Part shown: positions 11,461-33,600 of the stretch, one piece after another
How positions within the stretch are numbered: position 1 is the stretch's first letter
How the letters are laid out: every line of letters begins with the position of its first letter
NCBI GenBank assembly: GCA_009746045.1
Contig: RPFO01000774.1
Span: 377,970 to 439,969, forward strand
DNA: 62,000 nucleotides
DNA from: Mesostigma viride
Taxonomy: Eukaryota > Streptophyta > Mesostigmatophyceae > Mesostigmatales > Mesostigmataceae
Direction of reading: 5' to 3'
Program-made: the position numbers and the translations under genes
Notes under the pieces: model-generated
Database searches by the model: none
The model's input: only the letters and a program-made list of their open reading frames with translations
What the model was told of the DNA's origin: nothing

Positions 11461-11896
11461 CTTAGTATAATATTAGTAGGATTGCATGCATGTGAGCTGG
11501 TACGTGCTTCCCCATGCATGCGCATTCATGAGTGACATGCATCTACCCATGTGCAGCTCGAGCAGCTTGATGGTACAATTAATGTATTATAATTTAATGC
11601 TGTTCGACATATTCAGATGCATGCGTAGTACATTCTCGATCTACACCCCACATGTTTGCATTTTTTAAAGTTTTAGCTACTTAATTGATACTCTGCCCGT
11701 ACATCCTACACACAAACAGGATTGCTCTTCCCATTATTCAAGTGTCACTAACAATTATGATCATAAATATGAGATGGCAGGCACTAGTTGACTATAATAC
11801 GAGCCAGGGTACATGCTATTGATGCACGTCAGCTCAAACTCCAGCTCAAACCCATCATGTGCCTATTCCAGTGATGTGACTATGTTTGGGATGCTT
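11461..11896. other. 3' flank of the LPA3-like gene
   Basis: AT-rich intergenic DNA following (on the minus strand) the stop of the LPA3-like gene. No gene is seen. Confidence 0.4.
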
Positions 11897-20825
<8,929 letters not shown>

Positions 20826-21655
20826 AATTAGCAGCTATGGCGATATCCTACAAATGATAAGCACGATAGCTTGCAAAGCTGCTTGTCTGGTATTGATCAA
20901 TCTACTTGGGTTGCTGTCTGCACAGCGTTCATGACCATGATTTTTTTATGTGCTGTCAAATGCACCGCTCGTGAGCCCTCCAATTGAGTACTACTGTATG
21001 ACATGTAGCAACTAGCAAGCGTGGCCAGTCGCCACGGATGACACGTCAAAGGTGGGTACTTTGTAAGTTTCAACTCACTACCGGTAGCCAGATTTTATCC
21101 GCATTCCGCAATGCCCGCGGACAACTTACGGCGTCAACCACGCGTGCCTGTGGAGTTCTCGTTCGCATTTCGCAGGAGGTACTGGAGTAGCAAATGATGG
21201 CCACGTCTTGCGCGCAACCCCCTGCATCCTTGGCACTTGGCAAGCACCTGTTCGGCCGTTTCCCGGAAAAGTCTGAGCAGGATGACTCTTGCAGGCTGGA
21301 GGGTCCCTGAACCGATACAGATCCCGCGCTGTGACGTTTACTCAGTCGCTTGCAGCGATTCCTCGTTCCTAGCTGGCGTCGTCGCGTGCGTCTGTCATCA
21401 GCTGCAACGCAACGCAGTCTCTTGCAGTCGATCTTTTTGTCACGAAATGGTGATTCCAGATCCCAACGCCTGCAAGACGCATCTTACCATCAACGCTTCA
21501 AAATGACGCGCAACATGCTTCGCCCGTAATCGCATTGCGACGCGCTTTACTATTCACAAGATATCTAGGTTCCAATTGTTGAAGGTGTTCATTATAAAAG
21601 AGATTTTTCTTGTGTCCCCATTGCAATATTTCGAGGATTGGTAAATTGCACACTC
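20826..21655. promoter_or_regulatory. Divergent promoter region between LPA3-like and CHLH2-like genes
   Basis: 830 bp separate the two start codons, which face away from each other. No coding block is seen here. Both genes encode chloroplast proteins. No TATA box stands out near either start. The role as a shared bidirectional promoter is inferred from geometry only. Confidence 0.55.
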
Positions 21656-24600
21656 ATGGCGTCAATGTTGATAGCTTGCAGCCATGATGCTGTTAGTAGA
21701 TTAGTTCCCTGTACCCTATCAACGCGCTTGCTGAAAAAGGACAGCCAAATTGGCCAGGTTCGGTCGCCATGGTTAGGATATCCGCCCGGTGCTAGCGCCT
21801 TCCAACCGCGCAGGAAACTGTCCAGCGGCCTCCCATTATCTTACCCCCGCAGTCAACCAGTTTTTGCTGTTCTTCGCTCCGAAGTAGGTCCAAATGGCAG
21901 CACAGAAAGTAGGACGGAAGCATTCATTACCGCTATCGAAGACAGCGCCGGGGTTGACGTAGGCGCCCGATTGCAGGAATTGCGACAGCAGGCGGATAAG
22001 GTGGAAGCCGACTTGGCGAGCATACAGGTGGAGATTGTAAGTTTTTATCAATTTGACTCAATAATCTACACAATCGTTTTGCTTGGGCATTTCTTGCCTT
22101 CATCGCCGAATTGCACAGCATGCACATCGGGCAGCAGTAAATGCTGGTTGGTTGATATCCCTGGATGCTGTGCCTGCTTGCCTGTTCACGTCCGTGGGTG
22201 GCTCCGTATTCCTCCGCCCCCAGGACTCGCTGGTGAATGCCACCTTCGCAAACGTCAAGTACTGCCTAGAAATGACGGGCGCGAACGGCCCAAAGGGCAC
22301 GACGGAGGCCGGGCCCCTGGCGATGGACGACATCTGCAATCCCGAAACACTGGAGGAGTCCCCCGTGACGGACGAGGACAGCTGGACGTCCTTCAGCCGC
22401 GACGAGCCACTCAAGATGAAGGCTCTGATCGCGGCGGTTGAGCGTGAAGGCGACCAGTGGCAGCGGTTCCAGTCCTGCATGCAGGAGCTTTCGCTGCGCC
22501 GCAACCGCATGCGCCAGCATCTAAAAGCACTCAAGGTGCAGATCGTGGAGAACAAGCGTGTGCTGGCGTCGCTCAAGGAGCAAGGCGAGATGGCGGAGGA
22601 GGACGAGAGCGCGGAGGTATCTGGCGCGGCCGCGGGTGGGGCCGCCGCTGCCCGCCCCGCTGGCAAGCCCTGCTCCATTGTCCTGGTGGCTGGGTTCGAG
22701 ACCTTCAACCTGTCGCTGTACAAGAAAGTGGCCAAGGGGCTGGCGGTCGCATGCCCCGGCCTCAAGCTCAGCGTGTTCAGCGAGCGCGACATCACGGCCC
22801 GCCCCGCGGACATGGAGGCCGCACTTGCGTCCGCCGATGTCTTCTTCGCGAGCCTTGTGTTTGACTTTGACCAGTGCGAGTGGCTCATCCAGCGGGTGCA
22901 GAACATCCCCATCCGGCTCGTGTTCGAGTCCTCGCTCGAGCTCATGGCACTGACGCGCATCGGCTCGTTCGCGATGGGCGGCGCCAAGCCCAAGGGCATG
23001 CCGCCCGCGGTCAAGGCGGTGCTAAGCAAGTTTGGCAGCGGGCGGGAGGAGGACAAGTTGACGGGGTACCTCAGCTTCCTCAAGATCGGGCCCAAGCTGC
23101 TGCGCTTCATCCCGGGCCAGAAGGCCCGCGACCTGCGCAACTGGCTGACGGTGTACGGCTACTGGAACCGTACGTATGACATTGGGATATACACATGACT
23201 TTGGGATATTGGAACGGCACGTTCAGGGGACGCAGAGGCGAGAAGTTCAGTAGAGAAGAAGTCTAACAGAGAAGAAATCGATAGCATTCGTGTTTGCTGC
23301 GTTGGTCAGCATTATGCCCATGCGGCATGGCTGAGCCATGTTCGGCCTTTGAGGATCCTTGCAGGGTTGTGCAGCGGGATGCTGCAGGGTGTTTGTGTAA
23401 GCGGTCTATTCAAGCCCGGCCTGTCACTCCATGGGCTGAGGAACTCTGCTTGCTGGCATCATGCTGGGGGCAACCATGGTGTGCTCAGGGTGACAATAGG
23501 CAGAATTATTGGAGGTAGATCCTGTGGGTGGCTGCGAGTTCGCGGTTGCATGTCCACAGCCCTTGAGTAGCCATGCAGCAGGCAGCTGTGGTTGGTTTCA
23601 TGTGAACTTGGTGGCCGTAGGAACATTTTGCCAGCACACAATGTAGCATGCACGGTGCACCTGGTACCGTCTGCCTAATTCTGGCACGTCTCTCCTGTTG
23701 TTGTCCCCCCGCCATCGACCACCCTTCATGCCACCGCAGAGGGCGGCTACGACAATGTGCTGTCCATGTTCCTGTACCTCGCCAACGAGTACGTGACGGA
23801 AACCGCCGTCAAGCCAGCCACGGTGACGGAGACGCCCGCGCAGGGGCTGTACCACCCGGACCTGGACGGTTACATCACAGACACGCAGCAGTTTCTGAAG
23901 TGGAGCAAGGCCACGCGCAAGGACCTGCCACAGGATGCGCCCGTGGTGGGCCTGCTGCTGTACCGCAAGCACGTGATCACCAACCAGAAGTACATTCCCC
24001 AGGTGAGGGCCCTTCTCGTTAGTTCCATGGATTTTTTTTTTTTCGTTTGCCAATGGCTTTTTTATAGGGTGAAGAGTTTCCCACCATTCCCATAGTGTAA
24101 GGGTCCTTTATGACTTGGTGATGACCATGCTATTGGACCGTCTGGCACGGCCCATTCCTGCATCGCTTTCGCAATCGAGCAGTAGTTCCTGGGGCAGTTG
24201 CGTGTGGGGCAGTAGTTTCTGGGGCAGTAGTATCTGGGTGGCGGGCTCCTTTGGGTGGCAAGCTCTTTTGAGGGTGGCGAGCTCCCATGTGGATGCATCC
24301 TGTAGTGGGCAACCGTAAGCACCGTGTAGGCCAGCGAGGCGGGCCATGGGGGGGCAAGTCTGTGCCAGGTGGCATTAGCTAAGGGTGGTTGCACTGGCAT
24401 CAAGATGTTGTTGTCCCTGGCTGGGAGATTGTGCGAAACGCGTTATATGCTGTCGGATGGGGGCTGCAGGGGGGGCGGGATGGGCAAGGTGTGCCGAAAT
24501 AACCGCAGGGGGGTAGCAAAGGAGCTGGCTCTCGCAATCGTGAAAACGGGGCATCACCAAGTCAGTAAAACTTCCCTTTTATTGCACTATCGTCTCTTTG

Positions 24601-27600
24601 TACAACTTCTTAACGCTGCAACAATGCTGCCGCCGCACCACCCTGCCCACTCCCCTACTTGCCATGCACCAGCTCATCCGTCAAATGGAGAAGGACGGCC
24701 TGCGCCCTCTCCCCTACTTCATCAACGGCGTGGAGGCGCACACGATCGTACGCGACACCTTCACGTCCGCGTACGAGCAAGAGCGGCGCCGCAACGGCGT
24801 CCTCGACATCTCATCCCTTTCCAAGAACGCAGTTCCCGTCGACATCATCGTCAACACCGTCGGGTTCCCCCTCGTGGGCGGGCCCGCCGGGTCCCAGGAA
24901 GGCGCGCGCCAGCAGGAGGTCGGCCAGGCCATCCTGCGCGCCAAGAACGTGCCCTACATCGTGTCCGCGCCGCTGCTCATCCAGGACATCACCAGCTGGC
25001 GCCGCGACGGCATCCAGGGTCTCCAGAGCGTCGTCCTGTACTCGCTCCCGGAGCTCGACGGGGCCATTGACGGTGTGCCACTTGGCGGCCTCGTGGGCGA
25101 CGGCATCCACCTGGTCCCCGAGCGCGCGCGGCGGCTCACCGCACGCATCAACAAGTGGGTCCGCCTGGCCCGCAAGCCGGCCCATGATCGCAAGTTGGCC
25201 GTCATGCTCTACGGGTTCCCTCCAGGGGTCGGCGCGACCGGCACGGCCGCGCTCCTGAACGTGCCGCGGTCCCTGGAGGCTGTCCTCCGGCGCCTGCACC
25301 AGGAGGGGTACGACCTGGGTTTGCCGAAGATGGGCACTGTCCAGGGTGGGGTGGCGTCGCAGGCCGCTGGGCAGGAGGGGTCGTCGTCCGCCACACCCGG
25401 TGACATGTTTGAGGGCTTGGGGGACGCCATCATCCAGCAGCTGGTCCAGCTGGATGACTCGCGCGTCGTCAACGCGGGGGCGATGGGGCCTACACTGGCC
25501 GCGCAGATATTCGGGGGCGGGGCAGAAAAAAGCCACCATACGGTGGCCGGACCCCATGGTGGGGCTGGCCATCACGCCGTGCCCGGCCACCATGGCACGA
25601 TGGCGGGTCCTGTGGTGCGTGGCGGCAGCAATGCGCAGGCGCGGCCCTCGTCCGCTTCTTCTGCCGGCTCCCCGGTGCATGCTTCAGGCCCCCATGCGGG
25701 TGCCGGTGGGGCCGCGCATGCAGAGGCCAAGGGGAGCAGTGCCAGCTGTGCCGCGGACGACAGCAGCAGCGGAGCTCCTCGGTTGCTGCACGCCCACGCG
25801 CACGACGTGAGCCAGACCACGCTGCGCAAGTGGCTGGGCGCCATCCTGACCATCAAGCTTGAGCGCAGCTGGGGCAAACTGGACCGCTACCGGGGCATCA
25901 AGAGCAGCGCCGAGGGCAACAGCGTGATCTCGGGCGTCCAGCTGGGCAACGTGTTCATCGGCGTGCAGCCGTTGCTTGGGGTGGAGGGCGACCCGATGCG
26001 GCTGTTGTTCCAGCGCGATCTCACGCCGCACCCGCAGTACGCGGCGTTCTATAAGTGGCTCCAGGAGGACTACGACGCGGACGCAGTGCTGCACTTCGGC
26101 ATGCATGGGACCGTGGAGTGGCTGCCGGGTAGCCCCCTGGGCAACACGGGTAAGGGGCATGTTCAGGAGTAGATTTGCTCGAGGGCATATCCCGTGGTTT
26201 ATGCTGATCAGGTACCATGATTCATGTTGTCGTGCATGGCATACCCTGCAGTGAAGAAATCCGTTTTGCTTCGGTGATAGTTAGGGGGGATTGGTGTACG
26301 GTGACCCCGACACGTCCGTAATTGTTGGAAGCAATTTTATTATTAGTGAGAGTTTAGGAAATGAATCCAGCCGTGTGCTCATGGGGCAGGTGTGCCAGCA
26401 GTGGGCTGCGGTTGACGGGATACTGGCATTCGTCTGCGCTCGTGGCCACCTGGTGTTTGCCATGTAGGGATCCGCATCCGCCCTTGTTGGCACGTGTGGT
26501 GGCTGTGGAACTCCTGTCATGGGGAACTGGGTCCTGCATCCTGCTGGTTCTGACGGTTAGCTTCGAGGTGGCGCGTTCAGTCCGTTTTTGCAAGAACATT
26601 CTGCTAATGCTAGCCACTGCAACCGTGAGTGAGGCATCGATCTGCTGGCCACCATCATGCGTGGAAAATTATTCTGACTCTGCTAGCTAGGCGGGTTCAT
26701 GCCAGCTTCTAGGCCTGACTAAGGAGCGGTGAACCAGCCCGACTGTGCATGCGCGTTTCCGTGCTTCGGGACATGCCACCACACAACCTCCCTCTCACAC
26801 CCTAATTGTCATCTGCCCTGCTCTGTGCTTGTCTGTTTTGTTTGTCCCTTGTCTTGTTCTGGTGATGGCCACCCACAGGCTACTCGTGGTCGGATGTGCT
26901 GATGGGGGATATGCCCAACATGTGAGTGATGCCACATAGCCACCGCATCAAATGGGAATTAAAGTCCACCTGGATTGGCTGCGTTATGAAGCTATAGGTT
27001 GTGAAGCCATATCCTGGGACGGAGCCATCTGGACCGGTCATTACCTCTGCTTGCTGTCTTGCTTCATCCATCCCATGTACAAGACAGGCGTGTGGTATCG
27101 GTATGACGTCGTCCATGGTGTGCTTTGGATCTCCCTCTTCCCTCCCTGGCCAAAAAGCAATAAGAAATTGAGTAGATTACCTAGTAATAGTCGAAATGTG
27201 TTTGTGTGTGTGATGTATCAGGTGGATGCTGTGGGGCCCGTGATTGTAGCTTGCTCATGCCTTGGGCTGCCACCGCTAGCATTCTGAGGGTAGTTTCTGC
27301 ACACATGTGGCCGCTATGAAAAGCAATTTTAATTCCAATGGCTGCATACCAGATCACGCTGCCATTACTGCCACCGACCGTGCCTGTCACCCCCCTCATC
27401 CTGATAAACATTGCTGTCCCCTCGCCCTTGCCCTTGCCATCAACCCCATCTCCACCCCCTCGCCCTCGCCCTTGCCACCACCCCCGTTGCAACCCCTCGC
27501 TTGCCCCTGCCACACCCCCCCACCAGCTACGTGTACGCGGCCAACAACCCGTCCGAGTCCATTGTGGCCAAGCGGCGCGGGTACGGGACCATCGTGTCCC

Positions 27601-30600
27601 ACAACGTGCCCCCCTACGGGCGCGCAGGGCTGTACAAGGAGCTGGCGAACCTCAAGGACGTGATCAATGAGTACAGGGAGAAGCCCGAGGCCAACGAGGT
27701 GCTGCGCGAGGTTATAGTGACCAACCTGTCCAAGGCGGGCCTGCAGGACGATGTGCCATTCATCCCCGCCGTTGATGGGGGGCAGGAGGCGGCGGGGGCG
27801 GCGGCGGGGGTCCCTGCACCGCTCACAGCGGAGAATGTGGGGAGTGTCGACGGCGCGGTGTTCCAGCATTATGTCGGCAGGGTGTACGAGTACCTGGTGG
27901 GTGGGAGAAATGGTTTCTTGAAGAGCTTTTGTCAGCACATGCAGGGAGTTGCTGTCATCTGAAAGGTCTTGGGGTGCCGATTTCGCATATCTCTTTGTCC
28001 CATGTAGCATTTGTCCCCCTCAATGAGATTTGTGAGCGGGGATGCTGCATGTCAACCGTGTTTTCTGAGCAGGTGGGACTGTTGGATAGTCCCAGTTCGC
28101 ATTCCCAGGGTGTGCTTTGCTCATGGGCTGGCTCCTGGTGGTGCACTGACTGCATGCACCCCTTGTTTGTTTGTTTGTTTGTTTGTTTGTTTGTTTGTTT
28201 GTTTGTTTGTTTGTTTGTTTGTTTGTTTGTTTGTTTGTTTGTTTGTTTGTTTGTTTGTTTGTTTGTTTGTTTGTTTGTTTGTTTGTTTGTTTGTTTGTTT
28301 GTTTGTTTGTTTGTTTGTTTGTTTGTTTGTTTGTTTGTTTGTTTGTTTGTTTGTTTGTTTGTTTGTTTGTTTGTTTGTTTGTTTGTTTGTTTGTTTGTTT
28401 GTTTGTTTGTTTGTTTGTTTGTTTGTTTGTTTGTTTGTTTGTTTGTTTGTTTGTTTGTTTGTTTGTTTGTTTGTTTGTTTGTTTGTTTGTTTGTTTGTTT
28501 GTTTGTTTGTTTGTTTGTTTGTTTGTTTGTTTGTTTGTTTGTTTGTTTGTTTGTTTGTTTGTTTGTTTGTTTGTTTGTTTGTTTGTTTGTTTGTTTGTTT
28601 CTGAGGCATGCCTTGTCCCAAGTGTGCGACTAGCCAGCTCTCCCTGGCCCTGGATGGCCACATGTCGCCTGCTGTCCTTTGGCCCTCTGGGCTATCCATG
28701 TGGTTGCCTTCGCGCAATTATGTCTGATTGCCCCCTCCTCCCTCGCCCTTTTGTACTCTGCTCTGCCATAGCCGTTGTTGCTATGCTCGTTGCTTATGTG
28801 ATGGAAGCCACCCTGTCCTTTCTCGCGCCACCCACGTCCACGTCCTCCCCCTGCATGATGCGGCCTCCGTATCCCTGCGAACTTTGGTCACGTTTGCCCA
28901 ATCTTGTCCTCCCGCCCACGGCCGCCATACGCAGAGCGTTCTGGAGAACCGTCTCTTCTCCGAGGGCCTACACGTGCTGGGCTCCCCCCCCACGCCCACC
29001 CAGATGGCGCAGTACCTGTCCGCCTACTTCGGCGATGACCTGTCGCCCGCAGCCATCGAGGCCATCTGCGCGACCCCCTCGGCGGACCTCGCCAAGACGC
29101 GCAACTACTTGGAGACGTTGCTTGCACGGTCCCCAACCTTGCTCAAGGAGGGGGGCAGCGGCACGGCAGCGGCAGGGGCAGCCAAGGAGGGGGCGGGTGG
29201 CAGTAGCGGGGCGGACCGAGGTGACAAGGTGGGCCTGGCGGTTACCATCAAGGAGCTGCTGAGCCAGAACACGGAGGAGATCAGCAGCATTGCCCGCGCA
29301 CTCAACGGGGAGTTTGTGCCGGCGGCCGCGGGAGGGGACTTGCTGCGGGATGGCCCAGGTGGGTGCCAAGGTCTATCTGTGATGTGATAACATAACCGTG
29401 AGTTGATGTAAAGTTCTCTACAATCCAACATTCATTATTCCTGCCGACTGTGCTACTATTTCATCATCATCTCCTATGCACCCGATCATTGCCGCCTCCC
29501 ATGCTCCTGCCCATCGCCTCCCGCGCCCTTTGTTTTATTGCCTTCTCCCATGCTCCCAATGATCGCCTCACATGCCCCTGCTCCTCGCGTGTCCACCCCC
29601 CCAGGCGTGCTGCCCACCGGCCGCAACATCCACGCGCTGGACCCCTACCGCATGCCATCGGCCGCCGCATGGGAGCGCGGGTCCAAAGTCGGCGCCGCGC
29701 TGGTGCAGCAACACCTGGACGAGGCGGGAGCCTATCCGGAGACCGTGGCCGTCATGCTGTGGGGGCTGGACGCCATCAAGGTAAGGGGGGGAGGAGAGAG
29801 GGAGGAAATGGGCGCATGGTGCAGTCAGGGAGGCTAGTTTACGCACGCCCCGCCTGCCCAGTTGTCTCGAAGAGGTGTCGTATTGTTAAGAGAGATGATG
29901 CGCTCATGGAATGGGTATTCGTGCAGTGGCCGTGGCTCACTACCTTGGTATTGGTGCAACGAGGTGGGGCCACCCTTCTGGGCGGACAGCCATCTGCATG
30001 CCTCGATGGGGTTTTCCAATGGTCACTTTGTGTTGATTATGCCGCCGGAAGTCTTCATGTTGTTTTCGTTTGCTAGCAGTGGTCGATCTACAGAAGCGTG
30101 TACCCTCGATGCCAAGGGGATGGGTGCTTCCAGCTGCGGTACGGCTTTTCATCACACACGCTCACACGCACACACGCACACATGCACACACACACACACG
30201 CACACACACAACCCCCTGGAACACACCTGTAGACGCGGGGGGAGTCGGTCGCGATCGCCCTCCACCTGGTGGGCGCGCGTCCCGTGAAGGAGAGCACCGG
30301 ACGCATCGCTCGCTTCGAGCTCATCCCGCTGTCCGAGCTGGGTCGCCCCCGCATCGATGTGCTGGCGAACCTGTCCGGCATCTTCCGCGACTCTTTCGCC
30401 AATGTGGTGGACCTGCTGGACGACTTGTTCCATCGGGCGGCCGAGGCCGACGAGCCCGTGGACATGAACTTCATCCGCAAGCACGCGCTGGAGCTCAAGG
30501 GCAAAGGCGTGGACAAACCTGCCGCCCGCATCTTCTCCAACCCGGCAGGGGACTATGGGTCGATGGTGAACGAGCGCGTGGGCGCGGCCGACTGGGAGGA

Positions 30601-33600
30601 TGGGAGCGAGCTGGGGGACACCTGGAAGTCTCGCAACGCGTTCAGCTACGGGCGGGGCGGCGAGCGCGGCACGGCGCGGCCGGAGGTGCTGTCGACCCTA
30701 TTGGGCAGCACGGACATGGTGTGTCAGGAGGTGGACAGTGTGGAGTATGGCCTGACGGATATCCAGGAGTACTACGCCAACACGGGCGCCCTCGTCAAGG
30801 CCGCGCGCACGCAGCGGGGGGGCAGGAAGGTCTCGGCCAAGGTGGTGGAGGCGTTTGGCAAGGATGCCAAGCCGAGGGACTTGGACGCCACGCTGCGGCT
30901 TGAGTACCGCTCCAAGGTGGGGGGGCGCATAGGAGAGGATGATTGCATAGGATATTGTTGATTCGTAGGAGAGGATTGATGCAAAGGAGAGGATTGATGC
31001 ATACGAGAGGATTGATGCATAGGAGATGATTGATGCAGGAAGGGATGATGCATAGGAGAGGGCGGTACATGAGGAGAGGATTTATACATAGGAGAGGGTG
31101 GTACATGCGAGAGGATGGTATATAAGGGCCCACGATACGTATGAGACGATGGTACATGCGGCATGATTTTATGCATGTGGGTGAGCCTAGCCAGGCGTGC
31201 ACTGGGGTGAGCCGGCGGGGTGTCGGAGGCGCTGCCGAGGGTTTTATGGGCCAGACTACTCAGCACCTGTCAACACTCCTTGACCGTGCTTACGTCACCC
31301 GTAGACAGTACGTCTGCCCTTGTTCAGCTCAGTGTGCCTCCTTTTCCCAGGGAGAACGATGCATGATGCCATACGCTGGGTCAGGCATGCGACATGGCAC
31401 GCGCAATGTACTTGCATCCCTGTTGTTTGTTCCTTCCCTGCTTGACGCGCAACATGCCTAAGATCACACATGAGCTGTGCAGTGTGCAATCGCTGGACAG
31501 GCGTGTGCAACACGACACCCCAGTTGCCTTGCATGTGCGGCCCTCCTTGCCCCATACTGGCATTCAGCGCACCATCGCGGCTGCTCCTTGCCTCTGCGCA
31601 CCATCGCAGCTGGGAGCATGCACACACACCTCTCTATTGTCGATTTTTAAGAAAGTCCTCCCCATATGTAGCGCACCAGTGGTCTACTGCCACCTTATCA
31701 GATCCTCGACCTTGGCTTTGAACACCATTCATTGCCGGGTGTTGTGCCTGTGTGCGAACCGCTGACCGCGCGCGCACGCAGCTGCTCAACCCTCGGTGGG
31801 CGGAGGCCATGGCCAACCAGGGCTCAGGCGGCGCGTTTGAGATCTCCCAGGTGAGCAGGCAGTGAGCGGGTGGATGGGTGGTCAGAAGTATGGGCTATTT
31901 GGCACTGCCAGTCGGGGGTCTCTTTCTCACTCGGTAATGCGGCATTAATGTTACGAGGGCAGCGAATTGCGATCACGGTGGTTGGTTGGGGTGTGTTTCA
32001 AGGATTGTCGTGTGTTGGTGCCTATGGCACATCGTTGTCTCCTCGCAAGCCTTGCTTGTCATACGTGTGTGTATGTGCCTGGCTCTCGTGCTTATTGTGC
32101 TGGTCCCAGCCTTGCACCTGGTGCCATCATGCCAGCACTGGGGATGTCGAACCGCATCCCACTGCCCGACAGGAAATACAGTTCGCCCATCTTGACATTG
32201 TTATCGATGCAGCGGTGGCAGATGGTCAGGTCATGCAGGGATTTTTCCTCCTATCTTGTACATGAATGCCACGGCTATGCCAACTTACCACAGCACCTTC
32301 ATTATAACCGCTTACATTTAACTACTAGTAGTTTGTATTTATGATGACCTACGCTTTCAAGTTCATCTTTCATGCTGGAAACGTGACTGGGTCACACAAC
32401 GCGTGCTGCTGTCCGTGTGTTTGCTGCCCCGGTGAGGTTCTTTTTACGGCGACGGTAATGTTTATGCTGTGCCCCGTTTGCGCTTGCGGCTGCGCAGCGC
32501 ATGACGGCCATGGTGGGCTGGAGCGGGACGACCGACTTCAAGGAGCAGTGGGTGTACGACCAGGTGCGTGTATTGAAGTCGTTATTATTCGCGCGTTAAT
32601 GGAGGTCGTGGCGCTGTGTGCGCACGTGGGATGCTTGCAACGGCCACGCTCGGGAGCGTGCCAGAGGAGGGTGTTTGGGTGAGGGAAGCCAGCGGACAGT
32701 ACCTGTGTGAGGGATGCCAGTCGTACTTGCGTATGTTGCAAGCAATGCAGGTGAACCATCAATTATAATATCACACTTGATTGGATGTATACAATTTTTT
32801 ACATATATTGCCGTAGTGATGCATTTAGTGGCCAAAGGTGTCCCGGTGAAGGAGGGGGGGGGGAGGGGGGGGGGGGGGGGGGGGGCTGATTTAAAGGTTG
32901 CATTATGTGTGCCTTGAATGACTTATAACCACCTCTATCTATCGTGGCGTGCAGGTTGATGGGGTGACAGGAGACTTGTCAGGTGGTGAGGTGGGATGGC
33001 AGGGCGTGCAAAATATGAATGTATTTCAAATGGCAGTGTTTCTCCACCACCTCACACATGTCTGCCTATGCTATCGGGCTCCCTTACAATTTTTTTATGA
33101 TGCTGGCAGGCTGCCCAACGCTACGCGCTGGACGAGGAGATGGCGGCCAAGCTGAAGAAGAACAACCCGCAGGTGAGCGCACACCTGCTGATGTGGTGCA
33201 TTAGCCCACCAAGTTGCTGAACACGCCTTGCCGTTGCGGTGCAACACTTAGCCAGTAACCAAGTCATGTCTGCACACCACATGCATCACAAGAGCAGCCC
33301 TGTCTTGCACGCAGTGGTGACGCGTGCTGTTGCTGACTATGACAAGCCACATTTGAAGTATGCCGTGGTAGCAGCTGCTTTGGGCTGTTTCCTTGTGTGC
33401 AAAGATTATGGGCACACATACTGTCGTCAGTCTTCTAGTGCAACTTATGGCAGACTTTTTAATTATGGCAGACTTTTTCGTGATCGGCTTACTTGCCCCT
33501 TCCCTTTGCATTTTACGCGTGCTTGGAGCACTGGTTGTCGGGGAGTCGCAAGCTTGTAGCACTTATTTCCACCCCTTCTTTCCTTGCAAAACTGTACGGG

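Noticed and set aside
28171-29262. Long frames of Phe-Val-Cys-Leu and Asn-Lys-Gln-Thr repeats on both strands
   Set aside because: They are translations of the (TTTG)n microsatellite. The plus-strand extension beyond it runs through a real CHLH2-like exon in the wrong frame.
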